From Collinsella aerofaciens (GTDB lineage: Bacteria; Actinomycetota; Coriobacteriia; Coriobacteriales; Coriobacteriaceae), in assembly GCA_008680965.1 (NCBI GenBank), contig NAKE01000001.1:310001-374000 (forward strand): a stretch of DNA of 64,000 nucleotides, given 5' to 3'. The translations under genes were made by a program, and so were the position numbers. Below, in pieces: positions 34,359 through 41,906 of the stretch. Under the pieces are notes generated by a model, which did no database searches, was not told where the DNA came from, and was given only the letters and a program-made list of their open reading frames with translations. The stretch's first letter is position 1, and each line of letters opens with the position of its first letter.

Positions 34359-34602
34359 AGTTCTGGCTGCTCTTGCTTTGGCTGCAACTGTAGCGGTCGG
34401 CGCATTTGCGGGATTTAAAGTCGCAACAGATGATGAATTGCGTGGTCGTCTGCTTCGCGGGGCGCAGGATATCGTCGATACATCCAAAAAGAAAATGGAC
34501 GTTATGACCGAGGATGTCGCTATGCGTACAGCTCAGGTAACTAAGAATCCCAAGATTAATCAAGATTGGGTTAATCATCAATGGGAAAATGTAGGCTTTT
34601 AG
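34348..34602 (+). CDS. Small membrane-anchored protein translationally coupled to parB
   Basis: The 84-residue product has one N-terminal hydrophobic segment (LAALALAATVAVGAFAGFKVA). A charged, probably helical tail follows (DELRGRLLRGAQDIVDTSKKKMDVM). The architecture resembles small YtxH-like proteins, but I do not assign a family. The ATG at 34348 has a GGGAGG ribosome site inside parB and overlaps it by 11 bp, so it is expressed with parAB. A function linked to the segregation locus is only inference. Confidence 0.75.
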   Translation: MKNKVLAALALAATVAVGAFAGFKVATDDELRGRLLRGAQDIVDTSKKKMDVMTEDVAMRTAQVTKNPKINQDWVNHQWENVGF

Positions 34603-34628
34603 GTACCTAACAATTACTAGCTTTTTTG

Positions 34629-34670
34629 AAGGGGTTCTTGTCTGAATGCCAGAACAGGGACCCCTTATTT
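34629..34670 (+). terminator. Probable terminator of the parAB operon
   Basis: AAGGGGT (34629-34635) pairs with ACCCCTT (34660-34666), with an inner GTTC/GAAC stem, followed by ATTTCTT. The U-run is short, so strength is uncertain. Confidence 0.6.
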
Positions 34671-34723
34671 CTTGCGAAAAAGTTGTCGAACAATCGCGCG
34701 ATGCAAATTAGTGATAGATATGA

Positions 34724-34759
34724 AACAGCCCCGGTTGCAATTAAGCAACCGGGGCTGTT
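34724..34759. terminator. Bidirectional terminator between parAB and rlmN
   Basis: A 14-bp perfect stem (ACAGCCCCGGTTGC / GCAACCGGGGCTGT) has a 6-nt loop and ends in T-rich sequence on both strands. It separates the convergent parB-side transcript and rlmN. Confidence 0.8.
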
Positions 34760-34762
34760 CGA

Positions 34763-34778
34763 TGTTTCACATGAAACG
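34763..34778. promoter_or_regulatory. Degenerate parS-like site
   Basis: TGTTTCACATGAAACG differs from the perfect parS at two positions. It lies in the gap between the terminator and the rlmN stop codon, 2.2 kb from the main cluster. Confidence 0.45.
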
Positions 34779-34794
34779 TTTAGGTTGGTCTTCC

Positions 34795-35847
34795 CTACGC
34801 GTTTTTCTGAACCTTGAAGCGCTGCTTGAGTTGGCCGCAAGCAGCGTCGATATCGTTGCCGCGAGAGTTACGGATGGTGGTCTCAATACCACGGGACTCA
34901 AGACGACGCTGAAGGTCTTCAACCTTATGAATCGGCGAGGGCTTGAGAGGGCTGCCCTCGATATCGTTTAGCTGGATCAGGTTGACGTGGCACAGCGTGC
35001 CCTCGCAGAAGTCGCAGAGCGCCTGCATCTCGGGGTTGGTGTCATTGACGCCTTCGATCATGGCATATTCGTACGTCGGTCGGCGGCCGGTCTTTTCGGT
35101 GTAGAGCTGAAGAGCCTCGTGAAGGCGCAAAAGTGTGTACTTCTTAACGCCCGGCATGAGTTTATTGCGGGTGGATTGAATGGCAGAGTGCAGCGAGACA
35201 GCGAGCGTGAACTGCTCAGGAATGTCTGCAAACTTGCGAATACCAGGAATGACGCCGCTGGTGGAGACAGTGAGGTGGCGCGCTCCAATACCGATACCGT
35301 CAGGGTCATTAAGAATGCGCAGCGCCTTGAGGACCTCGTCGTAGTTGGCGAAAGGCTCACCCTGACCCATGAACACTACGCTCGTCGCGCGCTCACCAAA
35401 GTCGTTAGAAACATGGAGTACCTGGTCAACGATTTCCTGAGCGGTCAGCGAACGCTTGAGGCCGTTCAGGCCGGTAGCGCAAAAAGCGCAGCCCATGCCA
35501 CAGCCGGCTTGGGTGGATACGCAGACAGACAGCTTGTTTCGACGAGGCATGCCGACGGTCTCGACGGAGATGCCGTCGTGGTACTCGAGTAGGTATTTAC
35601 GAGAGCCATCCTTAGACACCTGTTTGGCGAGCTCGGTCGGCGTGTCGAAGGCAAATGCCTCCTTCAGCTGCTCGCGGAAGGCCTTGGGAAGGTTGGTCAT
35701 ATCATCAAACGAACAAACGTTCTTCTCAAAAACCCATTCGATGAGCTGCTTTGCGCGAAAAGCGGGTTGGCCGAGTTCGGCGACAAGTTCACGAATATCG
35801 TTTTGGCTCAAGTCGCGAATGTCTTGAGATTTAGTCCTGGGATTCAT
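34795..35847 (-). CDS. rlmN: 23S rRNA (adenine(2503)-C2)-methyltransferase RlmN
   Basis: RlmN is a radical-SAM enzyme that methylates A2503 of 23S rRNA and A37 of some tRNAs. The 350-residue protein contains the 4Fe-4S motif CGMGCAFC near residue 115, the VFMGQGEPFANYDEVLKA segment and the C-terminal catalytic cysteine region (NSRGNDIDAACGQL). Cfr-type resistance methylases share the fold, but the normal length and housekeeping setting favour RlmN. It is one of few minus-strand genes on the right arm. Confidence 0.96.
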   Translation of the reverse strand: MNPRTKSQDIRDLSQNDIRELVAELGQPAFRAKQLIEWVFEKNVCSFDDMTNLPKAFREQLKEAFAFDTPTELAKQVSKDGSRKYLLEYHDGISVETVGMPRRNKLSVCVSTQAGCGMGCAFCATGLNGLKRSLTAQEIVDQVLHVSNDFGERATSVVFMGQGEPFANYDEVLKALRILNDPDGIGIGARHLTVSTSGVIPGIRKFADIPEQFTLAVSLHSAIQSTRNKLMPGVKKYTLLRLHEALQLYTEKTGRRPTYEYAMIEGVNDTNPEMQALCDFCEGTLCHVNLIQLNDIEGSPLKPSPIHKVEDLQRRLESRGIETTIRNSRGNDIDAACGQLKQRFKVQKNA

Positions 35848-35932
35848 GGAAGCCTTTCGATTTTGGGGAAACGTTGAGGGTATCGCTACAATATGGTATC
35901 AGCTGCAGGAATTATAGAGGAGGAGTCTGCCC

Positions 35933-36898
35933 ATGCCGGGTAAAAGCCTAGAGAACATGCACGTAGCGGTCTTGGCGGGCGGCCATTCCGCCGAACGCGA
36001 GATTTCGCTCAATTCGGGAAAGAATGTCGTGGTGGCACTGAAGGAGGCTGGCTACACCTCGGTGGAGCTGCTCGATACCGCCGCCGATGACTTTATGGTG
36101 ACCATGGCGACGGGCGGCTTCGACGTGGCGTTTATCGCCATGCACGGCGCCGGCGGCGAGGATGGCGCCATGCAGGGGGCCATGGAGACGCTGGGTATCC
36201 CCTACACGGCGTCGGGCGTGCTCGCCAGCGCATGTGGCGCCGATAAAGAGGTTTCAAAGCTTCTGTATGCCAAGGCGGGCATCCCCGTTGCCCCCGGCCT
36301 GGCGCTTGAGGCGGGCGACGAGATCGATATCAATCGTATCGTCGATGTTTGTGGCGAGCGTTGCTTTGTAAAGCCCGCCGTCAACGGCTCTAGCTACGGC
36401 ATTTCGCTTGTACACGAGCCCTCCGAGTTGCCGGCGGCAATCGCCAAGGCTTTTGAGTACGGCGATAAGGTGCTGGTCGAAAAGTGCATCGAGGGAACCG
36501 AGATCACCGTGGGCGTGTATGGCGAGGACGACGTGCGCGCTCTGCCGATTGTGGAGATTCGCAAGCCTGAGGACTGCGAGTTCTACGACCTGGATGTAAA
36601 GTACGTCGATCCCACGGATATCCACCGCATTCCGGCGCAGATTTCGCCCGAAAACTATGCGCGTGCCCAGGAACTTGCCTGTGCGGCCCATAAGGCCCTC
36701 GGCTGTCTGGGCATTTCGCGCAGCGATTTTATCGTGAGCGAGGACGGCCCTGTCATTCTCGAGACCAACACCATTCCCGGCATGACCGATACGTCGCTGT
36801 ATCCTGACGAGATTCGCCATACCGATGACATGACGTTCCCGCAGGTGTGCGACAGCCTGATCCGTATGGGTCTCCGTCGAGCAGGCGTTGCATGCTAA
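35933..36898 (+). CDS. ddl: D-alanine-D-alanine ligase
   Basis: Ddl makes D-Ala-D-Ala for peptidoglycan. The 321-residue ATP-grasp protein begins with the HVAVLAGGHSAEREISLNSG motif and has the KPAVNGSSYGISLV ATP loop. The D-Ala-D-Ala type omega loop contains FYDLDVKYVDP, with the tyrosine expected of true Ddl rather than D-Ala-D-Lac ligases. The metal ligands lie in VILETNTIPGMT. The ribosome site is GAGGAGG. It overlaps the following exonuclease-helicase gene by 7 bp. Confidence 0.96.
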   Translation: MPGKSLENMHVAVLAGGHSAEREISLNSGKNVVVALKEAGYTSVELLDTAADDFMVTMATGGFDVAFIAMHGAGGEDGAMQGAMETLGIPYTASGVLASACGADKEVSKLLYAKAGIPVAPGLALEAGDEIDINRIVDVCGERCFVKPAVNGSSYGISLVHEPSELPAAIAKAFEYGDKVLVEKCIEGTEITVGVYGEDDVRALPIVEIRKPEDCEFYDLDVKYVDPTDIHRIPAQISPENYARAQELACAAHKALGCLGISRSDFIVSEDGPVILETNTIPGMTDTSLYPDEIRHTDDMTFPQVCDSLIRMGLRRAGVAC

Positions 36899-39786
36899 TT
36901 GAGGACGCCGTATCTCCTGGAACGCCGCAGTTTGTCATCGATTCTTACGCCACGCTCGCCGAGCGCGCCAAGACGCAGTCGTTTGGCCTCATCGAGGAGG
37001 ATGTAATCGTCCTCGATACCGAGACCACGGGTCTTTCGGTGCAGGACAACGAGTTAATTGAGATTTCCGCGGCCCGTCTTTCGGGCCGCGAGGTCATTGA
37101 CCGCTTCGATACGTTCGTGCATCCCAAACAGCTGATTCCTGCAGAGATTACCGAGCTCACGAGTATTACGAACGCCGATGTGGCAGATGCCCCGTCGGCC
37201 GTCGAGGCCGTCGCGGCACTCGCCGATTTTGTGGGCGGCTGTCCTGTTATCGCACATAACGCCACGTTTGACCGGTCGTTTATCGAATCGGTCAAAGGCG
37301 GTGTCAACGTGAGTGATATCTGGATCGATTCGCTGGCGCTATCGCGCATTGCGCTTCCGCGCCTGATATCGCACAAACTGTCCTTTATGGCCGACTTGTT
37401 TGGGTGCGATTCGGTATCGCACCGTGCGAACGCAGACGTTGATGCCCTGTGCGGTGTGTGGCGCGTGCTGTTGGTCGCACTTACCGACCTGCCTTCGGGC
37501 CTTATGGCGCGCTTGGCGGACATGCACGCGGACGTGCCTTGGTCCTATCGCCCCATTTTTTCTTTTTTGGCTGGCCAGAACCCGGGTTCGATATTTTCGC
37601 TCAGCGCCGCTCGTGCCGATGTGCTCAAGGCCGATCGCGCGGACGATCGCGTTGATGCGGACGAGCTGTCGGTCCTTAAGATGCCGAGCCGTGAAGAGAT
37701 CGAGGCGGATTACGCCCCCGGCGGCCTGGTCAATCGTATGTACCCCACCTATGAGCCGCGCGACGAGCAGATCGCGATGGCGGTTGAGGTGCGCGATGCG
37801 CTGGTCACGGGTACCCATCGCGTGATCGAGGCGGGCACGGGCGTCGGTAAGTCGATGGCGTATCTCGTTCCCTTTGCCGAGGCCGCTCGCCGAAACAACA
37901 TCACCGTTGGCATTGCGACCAAATCGAATAATCTTGCCGACCAACTTATGTACCACGAGCTGCCAAAACTCGCCGAACAGCTGGACGGCGGCCTGTCATT
38001 TTGTGCACTCAAGGGCTATGATCACTATCCGTGCCTGCGCAAGCTCGAACGCATGAGCCGTAGTCAGGTCGAGATAACCACCAAGCGCGATCCTGCCGAC
38101 ACGCTCACGGCGGTTGCGGTGATCATGGCGTATGTGTGCCAATCTGCCGATGGCGACCTCGATTCGCTCGGCATTCGCTGGCGCAGCGTCAACCGTCCCG
38201 ACTTTACGACGGCTTCGCGCGAGTGTGCTCGTCGTCTGTGTCCGTTCTTCCCTGACAAATGCCTGGTCCACGGGGCGCGCCGCCGTGCGGCACATGCCGA
38301 CGTGGTGGTCACCAACCATTCCCTGCTGTTCCGCAACGTGGCCGCCGAGGGAAGGATTTTGCCTCCGATTCGTCACTGGGTGGTCGACGAGGCCCATTCC
38401 ATCGAGCGCGAGGCTCGTCGCCAATGGGCGCGCGTGGTTTCGGCCGATGAGTCGCGCGTGCTGTTTGAGCGCTTGGGTGGGTCGAGTGCCGGCGCGCTGA
38501 GTCAGGTTTCCCGTGACCTGGCCACTTCCGAGGGCTCTACGCTCTACCTGGGACTCACCGCCAAAGCGACGTCGACGGTTGCCCGTGCGAGTATGGCGAT
38601 TGCCGATGTGTTCGATGGAGTGCGCGAGCTTGGCCGCCGTGCCCGCGGGAGCTATGACAACGCGAATCTGTGGATTGGCCCCGAGCTGCGCGAGTCGGAT
38701 GACTGGCACGATTTTTTGCAGTCGGCCCATACTGCGATCGATGCGCTGGAACAGGCGGATAAAAGTATAGACGCGCTGGTGCAAGCCGTCGCTGCCGATA
38801 AGCCCGAGGTCGTCGTCGACCTGGGTGACATTTCGCGCCGTCTGCATGAGGTTGTCGAGAATCTCAAGCTCATCATTGAGGGTACGGATGAGCACTATGT
38901 GTACTCACTGCAGGTGAACCGCCGGCTGCGAGCGGGCGGGGAGTCTATGACCGCCGAGCGCATCGATATCGGCGAGGCCTTGGCGAACGAGTGGCTGCCC
39001 GAGGTGCACACGGCCATCTTCGCTTCGGCGACCATGACGGTGTCCAAGAGCTTTGAGCATTTCAACCATGCCGTCGGGCTCGATCGTATCGGCGCTTCGA
39101 CGTCCTCATCGCTGCACCTGGATTCGAGTTATGACTTTGACTCAAATATGGCCGTGGTCGTTGCTGGCGATATCCCCGACCCGCGCGATCGCGAGGGCTA
39201 CCTGTCGGCGCTCGAGCGTGTCCTGGTCGACGCCCATCTTGCCATGGGCGGATCGGTACTCACGCTGTTCACCAACAGGCGCGATATGGAGGACCTGTAT
39301 GCCCGTGTCGAGCCCAAATTGGCGCGAGCGGGCCTGGAGCTCAATTGCCAACAGCGCAACTCGTCCCCGCGTCGCCTGCGCGATCGGTTTATCAACGAGC
39401 CGACTTCATCGCTGTTCGCACTCAAGGCCTTTTGGGAGGGCTTTGACGCCAGCGGCGAGACACTGCGTTGCGTCATTATCCCCAAGCTGCCGTTCTCGAG
39501 CCCCACGGATCCTCTTTCGTGTGAGCGCAACCTGCGTGAGGACCGCGCCTGGGCGCGCTACTCACTGCCCGAGGCGGTACTCGAAGTCAAGCAGGCCGCC
39601 GGTCGTCTCATCCGCTCGTCGACCGATTGCGGCGTGCTCATTTTGGCCGATCCACGTCTGGTGACGAAGGGCTACGGCAAGAAGTTCTTGACGTCGCTGC
39701 CCACGACTTCCTACCAGCGTATCGAGTCGGCACAGATCGGTCATTATTTACAGCTGTGGCGCGCACGCCACGAACGACGCCGTTAA
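36892..39786 (+). CDS. dinG: DnaQ-type exonuclease fused to DinG-family helicase
   Basis: The 964-residue protein joins two activities. Residues about 30-200 are a 3'-5' exonuclease of the DnaQ/RNase T fold (VLDTETTGL, AHNATFDRSF, HRANADVDAL, giving the DEDDh residues). Residues about 270-950 are a superfamily 2 helicase of the DinG/XPD type with Walker A IEAGTGVGKSMAYL and box II VVDEAHSI. Cysteines in YDHYPCL, ECARRLCPF and FPDKC could ligate a 4Fe-4S cluster. The combination is known from Gram-positive DinG proteins, of which some act mainly as nucleases. ATG 36892 lies in the ddl stop region. The helicase is probably for repair or structured nucleic acid processing. Confidence 0.92.
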   Translation: MLIEDAVSPGTPQFVIDSYATLAERAKTQSFGLIEEDVIVLDTETTGLSVQDNELIEISAARLSGREVIDRFDTFVHPKQLIPAEITELTSITNADVADAPSAVEAVAALADFVGGCPVIAHNATFDRSFIESVKGGVNVSDIWIDSLALSRIALPRLISHKLSFMADLFGCDSVSHRANADVDALCGVWRVLLVALTDLPSGLMARLADMHADVPWSYRPIFSFLAGQNPGSIFSLSAARADVLKADRADDRVDADELSVLKMPSREEIEADYAPGGLVNRMYPTYEPRDEQIAMAVEVRDALVTGTHRVIEAGTGVGKSMAYLVPFAEAARRNNITVGIATKSNNLADQLMYHELPKLAEQLDGGLSFCALKGYDHYPCLRKLERMSRSQVEITTKRDPADTLTAVAVIMAYVCQSADGDLDSLGIRWRSVNRPDFTTASRECARRLCPFFPDKCLVHGARRRAAHADVVVTNHSLLFRNVAAEGRILPPIRHWVVDEAHSIEREARRQWARVVSADESRVLFERLGGSSAGALSQVSRDLATSEGSTLYLGLTAKATSTVARASMAIADVFDGVRELGRRARGSYDNANLWIGPELRESDDWHDFLQSAHTAIDALEQADKSIDALVQAVAADKPEVVVDLGDISRRLHEVVENLKLIIEGTDEHYVYSLQVNRRLRAGGESMTAERIDIGEALANEWLPEVHTAIFASATMTVSKSFEHFNHAVGLDRIGASTSSSLHLDSSYDFDSNMAVVVAGDIPDPRDREGYLSALERVLVDAHLAMGGSVLTLFTNRRDMEDLYARVEPKLARAGLELNCQQRNSSPRRLRDRFINEPTSSLFALKAFWEGFDASGETLRCVIIPKLPFSSPTDPLSCERNLREDRAWARYSLPEAVLEVKQAAGRLIRSSTDCGVLILADPRLVTKGYGKKFLTSLPTTSYQRIESAQIGHYLQLWRARHERRR

Positions 39787-40700
39787 AGCGGACAGATCAA
39801 ACTCTTTGCCATATCGCATAGACGCTTTGCCGAGGCGGGGTCATCCAGTATGCGGATGGCTCCGCCCGCTGCGATTACCTGGCAGAACAGCCAGTGCTCT
39901 GACCCATAACGCACGGTCACCGTTGCCATGTCTGCCCCGTTTGGCTCTATTGACATGATGCCGGCCCAGTCTAGGCGTTCTGCCATGTCGAGCGGCATGA
40001 GGAGCTTTGCGCTCTGCTCCGCTCGGGAAAGGGATTCGTGGAGGGACGCGGACGCGGGCATGTGGCGCTCCACGGAATCGTCGGTAAGGGCAAGGCCTTC
40101 GATTTTGTCCATGCGGTAGGAGCGCTGCTCATCAACTTCGACATCCCAGGCAATCAGATATGTTTGGTCGCCATGCGTCGCGATGCGCAGGGGGTCGATG
40201 AGACGCTCGCGCGGCCGCGCGTCGTCCATCGAGCGGTAGGTGATGCGGCATCGAACGCCGTCTTGAATCGCGCAGTTCAGCTGTTGCCAGCGCGATCCTC
40301 GGGCAACGGTATCGACGACGCGCTGGTTGTAGCCGAGCTCCTCGGGTAGGAGGGAATGCCGGATACGCTCTGCTGCCCGAGAGTCGATTCCCATCGATTC
40401 GAGTTCGTGGTTGAGTACGGCGCCTTCGGCGACACTCAGGCGCAAAGGTAGCACGCGCCCCGCATCGCCTGTCAGGACGATGCGCTCGCCGTGGCGTTCG
40501 CAGATGATGCGTGCGCCCGACTCACGGTCAGCGAGGGTCGAGACGATATCGATAATTTCATCGAGCGCCGCACCCGTGATATCAAAACGGCTGCAGATAT
40601 CCCCTCGTGTCATACCTGTCTCGCCGGCAGCGTAGAGGGCCTCCATGATGTCAATCGCACGCGAGAGCCTTTGCTCGCTGGTGAGTTTACGCGCGGGCAT
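39783..40700 (-). CDS. WYL-domain transcriptional regulator, PafC-like
   Basis: WYL-domain proteins are transcription factors; actinobacterial PafB/PafC act together in the DNA-damage response. The 305-residue product has an N-terminal winged helix (LSRAIDIMEALYAAGETGMTRGDICSRF). The WYL domain follows with CRITYRSMDDARPRERLIDPLRIATHGDQTYLIAWD, then a C-terminal WCX-like domain. The start at 40700 is within the upstream WYL gene, overlapping it by 14 bp, so the pair is translationally coupled. The gene converges on the exonuclease-helicase with a 4-bp overlap of stop codons. Confidence 0.85.
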   Translation of the reverse strand: MPARKLTSEQRLSRAIDIMEALYAAGETGMTRGDICSRFDITGAALDEIIDIVSTLADRESGARIICERHGERIVLTGDAGRVLPLRLSVAEGAVLNHELESMGIDSRAAERIRHSLLPEELGYNQRVVDTVARGSRWQQLNCAIQDGVRCRITYRSMDDARPRERLIDPLRIATHGDQTYLIAWDVEVDEQRSYRMDKIEGLALTDDSVERHMPASASLHESLSRAEQSAKLLMPLDMAERLDWAGIMSIEPNGADMATVTVRYGSEHWLFCQVIAAGGAIRILDDPASAKRLCDMAKSLICPL

Positions 40701-41709
40701 GCTCGTGCACCGTCCTTTCGATGAGGTGGTTCCACGCCAGTTTGAGTGCATCGGGGGCAACGGGTCTCATGCCGTCCATGGCGTGCTCCATGCAAAACGT
40801 GGCAGCGGCGTTAAGGTCGCGTACGCCGACGGTCCAAGTCCAACCCTCTTCGGTGCGTGTGAGCTCCCCGCGACCGCGCGTAAGGCCGCTGACCATGTCG
40901 ACCTGGGCTTGCAGGGCAAACGAAAAGGTCGCCATAACGGGCTTGCAATCGGCAAAATCAAACTCAAAGAACAGGCGATCGTTCAGGTTGAAGTCGGCGG
41001 GGATGGAGTAGGCCTTCGAGGGACGCCATGCGCGAACGATACGGTCGCAGCGAAACGTCCTGATTTCGTCGGTGGCGTTGTCGAGTCCGCAAAAATACGC
41101 CACGCCCTCGTGCTCGAACATGCCGTATACGCAGACGGTGCGCTCTTTTTGCTCCCCGCGCCCGTTTTGATACAAAAAGCGCAGCGCGCAGCGTTCGGCA
41201 AAAGCGCTCCACACCGCATCGACGGCGGGCGAGCGACGGGCGGGAGGCTCTTCTGCCGTCGATGCACCGGTGAGGTAGGCGATCTTGGAGCGTATGTCTG
41301 CAAGCGGCGTGGCAAACGCGGCCGAACCGGTCGCAAGGGTCTGGTCGATAGCGTCGAGCAAGATATCCGCGTCGTCTGCAGTGATGAGGCCGCCGGCCGC
41401 AAACGTGTGCTCGCGATCGATGGTCCATGCGCTTTCTTCGGTTTCTTGGGCGCCTGCTGCGCGGACTTCCTTGATCGTGATTCCGCGTTCGAGGAGTTTT
41501 TCGCGATCGCGGCGAAACTTGCGCTTATCCGAGTCGATATTGTCCGACCCATAGCCAAGATCGGAATCCAGGACAATTTGCTCTGTGGTCAATGGCTCGG
41601 GAGAGCTGTTAAGGACAAAGAACAGATTGAGGATGCGCTGGGCGGTCTTGTCGAAACCGGGCCCCGGCGCCCCCTTTTTATTCGTTACGTTTGTATCGCT
41701 TGCCGTCAT
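40687..41709 (-). CDS. WYL-domain transcriptional regulator, PafB-like
   Basis: This is the first gene of the WYL pair. The 340-residue protein has an N-terminal helix-turn-helix (AQRILNLFFVLNSSPEPLTTEQIV) and a WYL-like domain (ALRFLYQNGRGEQKERTVCVYGMFEHEGVAYFCGLD). A C-terminal extension follows. The start at 41709 has a CGAGGA ribosome site; the upstream frame to 41742 lacks one. It diverges from the giant membrane protein gene at 41907. In mycobacteria PafBC works independently of LexA; whether this pair does so is inference from family and from the neighbouring DinG-type gene. Confidence 0.83.
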   Translation of the reverse strand: MTASDTNVTNKKGAPGPGFDKTAQRILNLFFVLNSSPEPLTTEQIVLDSDLGYGSDNIDSDKRKFRRDREKLLERGITIKEVRAAGAQETEESAWTIDREHTFAAGGLITADDADILLDAIDQTLATGSAAFATPLADIRSKIAYLTGASTAEEPPARRSPAVDAVWSAFAERCALRFLYQNGRGEQKERTVCVYGMFEHEGVAYFCGLDNATDEIRTFRCDRIVRAWRPSKAYSIPADFNLNDRLFFEFDFADCKPVMATFSFALQAQVDMVSGLTRGRGELTRTEEGWTWTVGVRDLNAAATFCMEHAMDGMRPVAPDALKLAWNHLIERTVHEHARA

Positions 41710-41906
41710 AGAATCCTCGCATGGGAAGGTGTTTGATGCCATGATTTTAGTCCGATATGGAGATTAGGCTATATCCTTGTCCGCTTGGGGCGTTAAGATG
41801 CCCAGAATTCGGCCGTTTGCGCCCGCTCGGGGTATACTTTCGACTATATACGGTTCTAATGTGCATACATTGGGCCTATTTGTCGGATTATGGATGTGGA
41901 GCGCAC

